From: Deltaproteobacteria bacterium
Lineage (GTDB): Bacteria > Desulfobacterota > Desulfobacteria > Desulfobacterales > SURF-7
Length of the DNA stretch: 7,906 nucleotides
Direction of reading: 5' to 3'
Assembly (NCBI GenBank): GCA_019307665.1
Contig: JAFDJC010000146.1
Span: 1 to 7,906 of the forward strand
Part shown: one piece after another, positions 6,090-7,906 of the stretch
How positions within the stretch are numbered: position 1 is the first letter of the stretch
Layout of the letters: each line of letters begins with the position of its first letter
Notes under the pieces: generated by a model
What the model was told of the DNA's origin: nothing
Database searches by the model: none
The model's input: the letters and a program-made list of their open reading frames with translations, nothing else
Made by a program: the position numbers and the translations under genes

Positions 6090-7265
6090 ATGACATCTGT
6101 TAAAACCGGATTGGAAAATTTTTTGTCAAACCCTCCCGAGTGGGTGAAGCATAAAAGACTTGGACTTTTATGCAATCCTGCCTCTGTAGACAGGCAATTC
6201 CGTCACGCCGGCAAACTTATTGACGAGAAATTCCCTGGACAGTTGGCGGCACTATTTTCCCCACAGCACGGTTTTTTTGCGGAAAAACAGGACAATATGA
6301 TTGAATCGGACAACATCAGGGATCCTGCTCTTAACATTCCGATTTTCAGTCTTTACGGTAAAACACGCATCCCTACTGCTGAGATGCTTGACCATACAGA
6401 CATTGTCATAATTGATCTCCAGGACATTGGCACAAGGGTCTACACCTTTATCTATACCGTCTCCTATTGCCTGGAAGCGGCAAAACAAACCGGAACTAAA
6501 ATCATTGTGCTCGACAGGCCCAATCCACTAAACGGCGTTGCCCTGGAAGGCAACATTCTCTCATCGGACTGCACTTCTTTTGTGGGCCGGTATCCTATAC
6601 CCATGCGACACGGTCTTACCGTTGGTGAACTTGCGCTGATGTTTAACGAATATTTCGACATTGGATGCGATCTTTCAGTCGTTCCCATGAAAAACTGGAA
6701 ACGATCAATGTATTTCGATGATACAGGTTTGCCATGGATTCCCCCTTCGCCCAACCTTCCAACCCCAGCTTCGGCCTTAGTATATCCTGGACAGGTCATC
6801 TGGGAAGGAACAAATATTTCAGAAGGCAGGGGAACAACCCAGCCATTTGAAGTGTTTGGCGCCCCTTTTCTGGATATTGAAAAGATACTTTCGTTTATGG
6901 GCGGCCATATATTGCCCGGCACTATCCTTCGCCCCCTTGCATTTGAACCAACATCAAATAAATGGCAAAAAGAATTCTGCAAAGGCTTCCAGATCCACAT
7001 AACGGATCGTGACCAATATAAACCCTATATCACATCCCTGAAACTGCTGCAGGGAATCCTGACACACTTCCCTGAACTTTTTAAATATAAAAACCCTCCC
7101 TATGAGTATGAATTTAAAAGGCTGCCTATCGACCTGATCATAGGAGATAAAGAGATCCGAAAGCGCCTGGAAAATTTTGACAATCTTGAAGAAATCGAAA
7201 ACTCATGGCAACAAGGGATAAATGATTTCCGGAAAAGGAGTGAACCGTTTGTTTTATATTCATAA
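6090..7265 (+). CDS. DUF1343 / NamZ-like (GH171) family protein, no signal peptide
   Basis: 391 residues, full family length. Signatures in order: GLLCNPASVD (25-34), LFSPQHGFF (55-63), DLQDIGTRVYTF (109-120), LDRPNPLNG (141-149), PMRHGLTVGELALMFN (171-186), PSPNLPTPASALVYPG (219-234), EGTNISEGRGTTQPFE (239-254) and a C-terminal LPIDLIIG (345-352). Characterised relatives (NamZ of Bacillus subtilis and Tannerella) are exo-beta-N-acetylmuramidases that release MurNAc from the non-reducing end of peptidoglycan fragments. Two departures: residue 59 is Gln in PQHG where I recall Glu (PEHG) in NamZ, and there is no signal peptide. An in-frame TAG at 6048-6050 with no other start codon before 6090 rules out an N-terminal extension. 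A cytoplasmic role, such as handling imported muropeptides or another glycoside, is inferred. AGGA sits 7 nt before the ATG. Family sure; activity unsure. Confidence 0.92.
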   Translation: MTSVKTGLENFLSNPPEWVKHKRLGLLCNPASVDRQFRHAGKLIDEKFPGQLAALFSPQHGFFAEKQDNMIESDNIRDPALNIPIFSLYGKTRIPTAEMLDHTDIVIIDLQDIGTRVYTFIYTVSYCLEAAKQTGTKIIVLDRPNPLNGVALEGNILSSDCTSFVGRYPIPMRHGLTVGELALMFNEYFDIGCDLSVVPMKNWKRSMYFDDTGLPWIPPSPNLPTPASALVYPGQVIWEGTNISEGRGTTQPFEVFGAPFLDIEKILSFMGGHILPGTILRPLAFEPTSNKWQKEFCKGFQIHITDRDQYKPYITSLKLLQGILTHFPELFKYKNPPYEYEFKRLPIDLIIGDKEIRKRLENFDNLEEIENSWQQGINDFRKRSEPFVLYS

Positions 7266-7402
7266 TTAGCAAGTTCTCAAAAAAACAGGGAGGAGCAAGG
7301 ATGTTTCATTTATAAATAGGTGACTGTCTGAGCGAAGCGAGTTTCAGATATTTATAAATGAAATATCCTTGCTCCGGGGTTATTGAGAAATTATCATAAT
7401 TA
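7260..7402. repeat. 9-bp direct repeat flanking the inverted-repeat element (possible target-site duplication)
   Basis: TCATAATTA is found at 7260-7268 and 7394-7402, one copy on each side of the inverted-repeat element. The left copy includes the TAA stop of the DUF1343 gene (7263-7265); the right copy ends within the Shine-Dalgarno of the ribonuclease H gene. This could be a target-site duplication left by insertion. The repeat is AT-rich and is not flush with the 7-bp outer inverted repeat (5 and 4 extra bases), so chance is possible. Confidence 0.4.
7274..7389. repeat. Nested inverted-repeat element (MITE/REP-like palindrome; may also terminate transcription)
   Basis: A 27-nt left arm (7292-7318, beginning GGAGCAAGGAT) is the reverse complement of 7349-7375 with a single mismatch at 7303. 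Outside it, TTCTCAA (7274-7280) pairs with TTGAGAA (7383-7389). Inside, a 30-nt centre holds TCTGA (7327-7331) pairing with TCAGA (7344-7348) around GCGAAGCGAG. The RNA would form one long hairpin of over 30 pairs, far larger than an ordinary terminator, and no clear U-run follows. The architecture resembles a small non-autonomous palindromic element dispersed between genes. It fills most of the 150-nt gap between the DUF1343 and ribonuclease H genes and probably uncouples them. Repeat structure certain; mobility inferred. Confidence 0.75.
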
Positions 7403-7406
7403 AGGA
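7402..7406 (+). promoter_or_regulatory. Shine-Dalgarno that fixes the TTG start of the ribonuclease H gene
   Basis: AAGGA ends 9 nt before TTG at 7416. The frame has an in-frame TAA at 7401-7403 and no ATG or GTG before that TTG. The first ATG (7446) has no comparable site, so TTG is the best start. Confidence 0.6.
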
Positions 7407-7415
7407 AATATCAAA

Positions 7416-7906
7416 TTGGTAAAAAAGACACCAGGCTGGAAACGGATGCTTTTTAAAAATAACAAGGTATGGGCTTCCGTAGACTCTAACGGTAATTTCA
7501 TTATCGACAATAAAAAAGTATTAATAAAATACCAGGTCGATCAGGACTATGAGTATAAAGTGCTTGCTGAAAACCTTAAACCATTAGACTCAAACTATAA
7601 AAAATCCAGTAATCGCAAATTGACATCAGGTCAAAAAAATAAAAACAGTCAAAAAATCGACGCTGATGTCGATATAGAAAATATTTCCAGTGACCATGCC
7701 GTCTGCATCTATACCGATGGCGCGTCATCCGGAAACCCGGGGCCTTCAGGAATCGGCGTGTGGCTGAAATATAAAGGACATGAAAAATCTATATCAAAGT
7801 TTATCGGAAATTCGACCAACAACATAGCAGAGCTTGAAGCCATTAAAGCTGGTCTCAATGAAATTAAAAAAAAGGAACTGCCGATCAGGATATTCACTGA
7901 TTCCAG
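7416..7906 (+). CDS. rnhA: Ribonuclease HI with an extra N-terminal domain, C-terminus cut off by window edge
   Basis: 163 full codons are present. Residues about 95-163 are an RNase H fold: CIYTDGASSGNPGP (97-110) with catalytic Asp101, STNNIAELEA (133-142) with catalytic Glu139, and TDS at 161-163 with catalytic Asp162. The fourth acidic residue and the last beta-alpha part of the domain lie beyond the edge. The enzyme cleaves the RNA strand of RNA-DNA hybrids. In front is an additional segment of about 60 residues (GWKRMLFKNNKVWASVD, then KVLIKYQVDQDYEYKV) and a Lys/Asn/Ser/Gln-rich linker about 69-90. It does not look like the eukaryotic-type hybrid-binding domain (no W/F-rich YAVxxGRxxGIY pattern). 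It may bind nucleic acid, by inference from position and basic character. Start is TTG. No promoter assigned; transcription may start within or after the hairpin element. Confidence 0.9.
   Translation, partial: MVKKTPGWKRMLFKNNKVWASVDSNGNFIIDNKKVLIKYQVDQDYEYKVLAENLKPLDSNYKKSSNRKLTSGQKNKNSQKIDADVDIENISSDHAVCIYTDGASSGNPGPSGIGVWLKYKGHEKSISKFIGNSTNNIAELEAIKAGLNEIKKKELPIRIFTDS

Noticed and set aside
6464..7000. 178-codon minus-strand open frame
   Set aside because: Antisense shadow of the DUF1343 gene; low-complexity composition and no start signal.
7292..7375. CRISPR or tRNA-like structure
   Set aside because: Only one inverted pair with no repeat-spacer series and no cloverleaf; a palindromic element or hairpin explains it.

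Overview
The window looks like a chromosomal stretch from a strictly anaerobic, Gram-negative bacterium, most plausibly a sulfate-reducing or syntrophic member of the Desulfobacterota (Desulfobacteraceae-like). The reasons are a glycyl radical enzyme (oxygen-sensitive), a Kdo-lipopolysaccharide gene (kdsB), a LarB nickel-pincer cofactor gene, moderately AT-rich DNA, and a HAMP-type membrane protein of a style I associate with that phylum. The taxon is inference. No rRNA, tRNA, CRISPR or phage gene is visible.

Layout, left to right. (1) Positions 1-1731, minus strand: the N-terminal 577 residues of a glycyl radical enzyme with an intact Cys-Val-Glu-Pro active-site motif; its glycyl-radical C-terminus and any activase lie beyond the left edge. 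(2) 1840-2580, minus: kdsB. (3) 2652-3401, plus: larB, divergent from kdsB across a 71-nt gap. (4) 5865 down to 3417, minus: a compact three-gene unit with gaps of 13 and 15 nt. It encodes a bile acid:sodium symporter-family transporter with an extra N-terminal periplasmic domain, a small exported protein of unknown function, and a two-TM HAMP/coiled-coil protein with no output domain. This unit is the best candidate here for an undescribed system. (5) 5866-6089: a 224-nt divergent control region holding a 14-bp tandem repeat at an 18-bp period. (6) 6090-7265, plus: a DUF1343/NamZ-like protein without a signal peptide and with Gln where the family usually has Glu. (7) 7260-7402: a nested inverted-repeat element (MITE/REP-like) flanked by a 9-bp direct repeat that overlaps the stop of the DUF1343 gene. 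(8) 7416 to the right edge, plus: a truncated ribonuclease HI with an additional N-terminal domain and a TTG start.

Together the genes touch envelope biosynthesis (KdsB), probably peptidoglycan-fragment processing (NamZ-like), solute transport with possible periplasmic sensing (the symporter unit), anaerobic radical catabolism (the glycyl radical enzyme) and cofactor synthesis (LarB). I see no single pathway joining all of them; the tight symporter operon is the only clear functional cluster.
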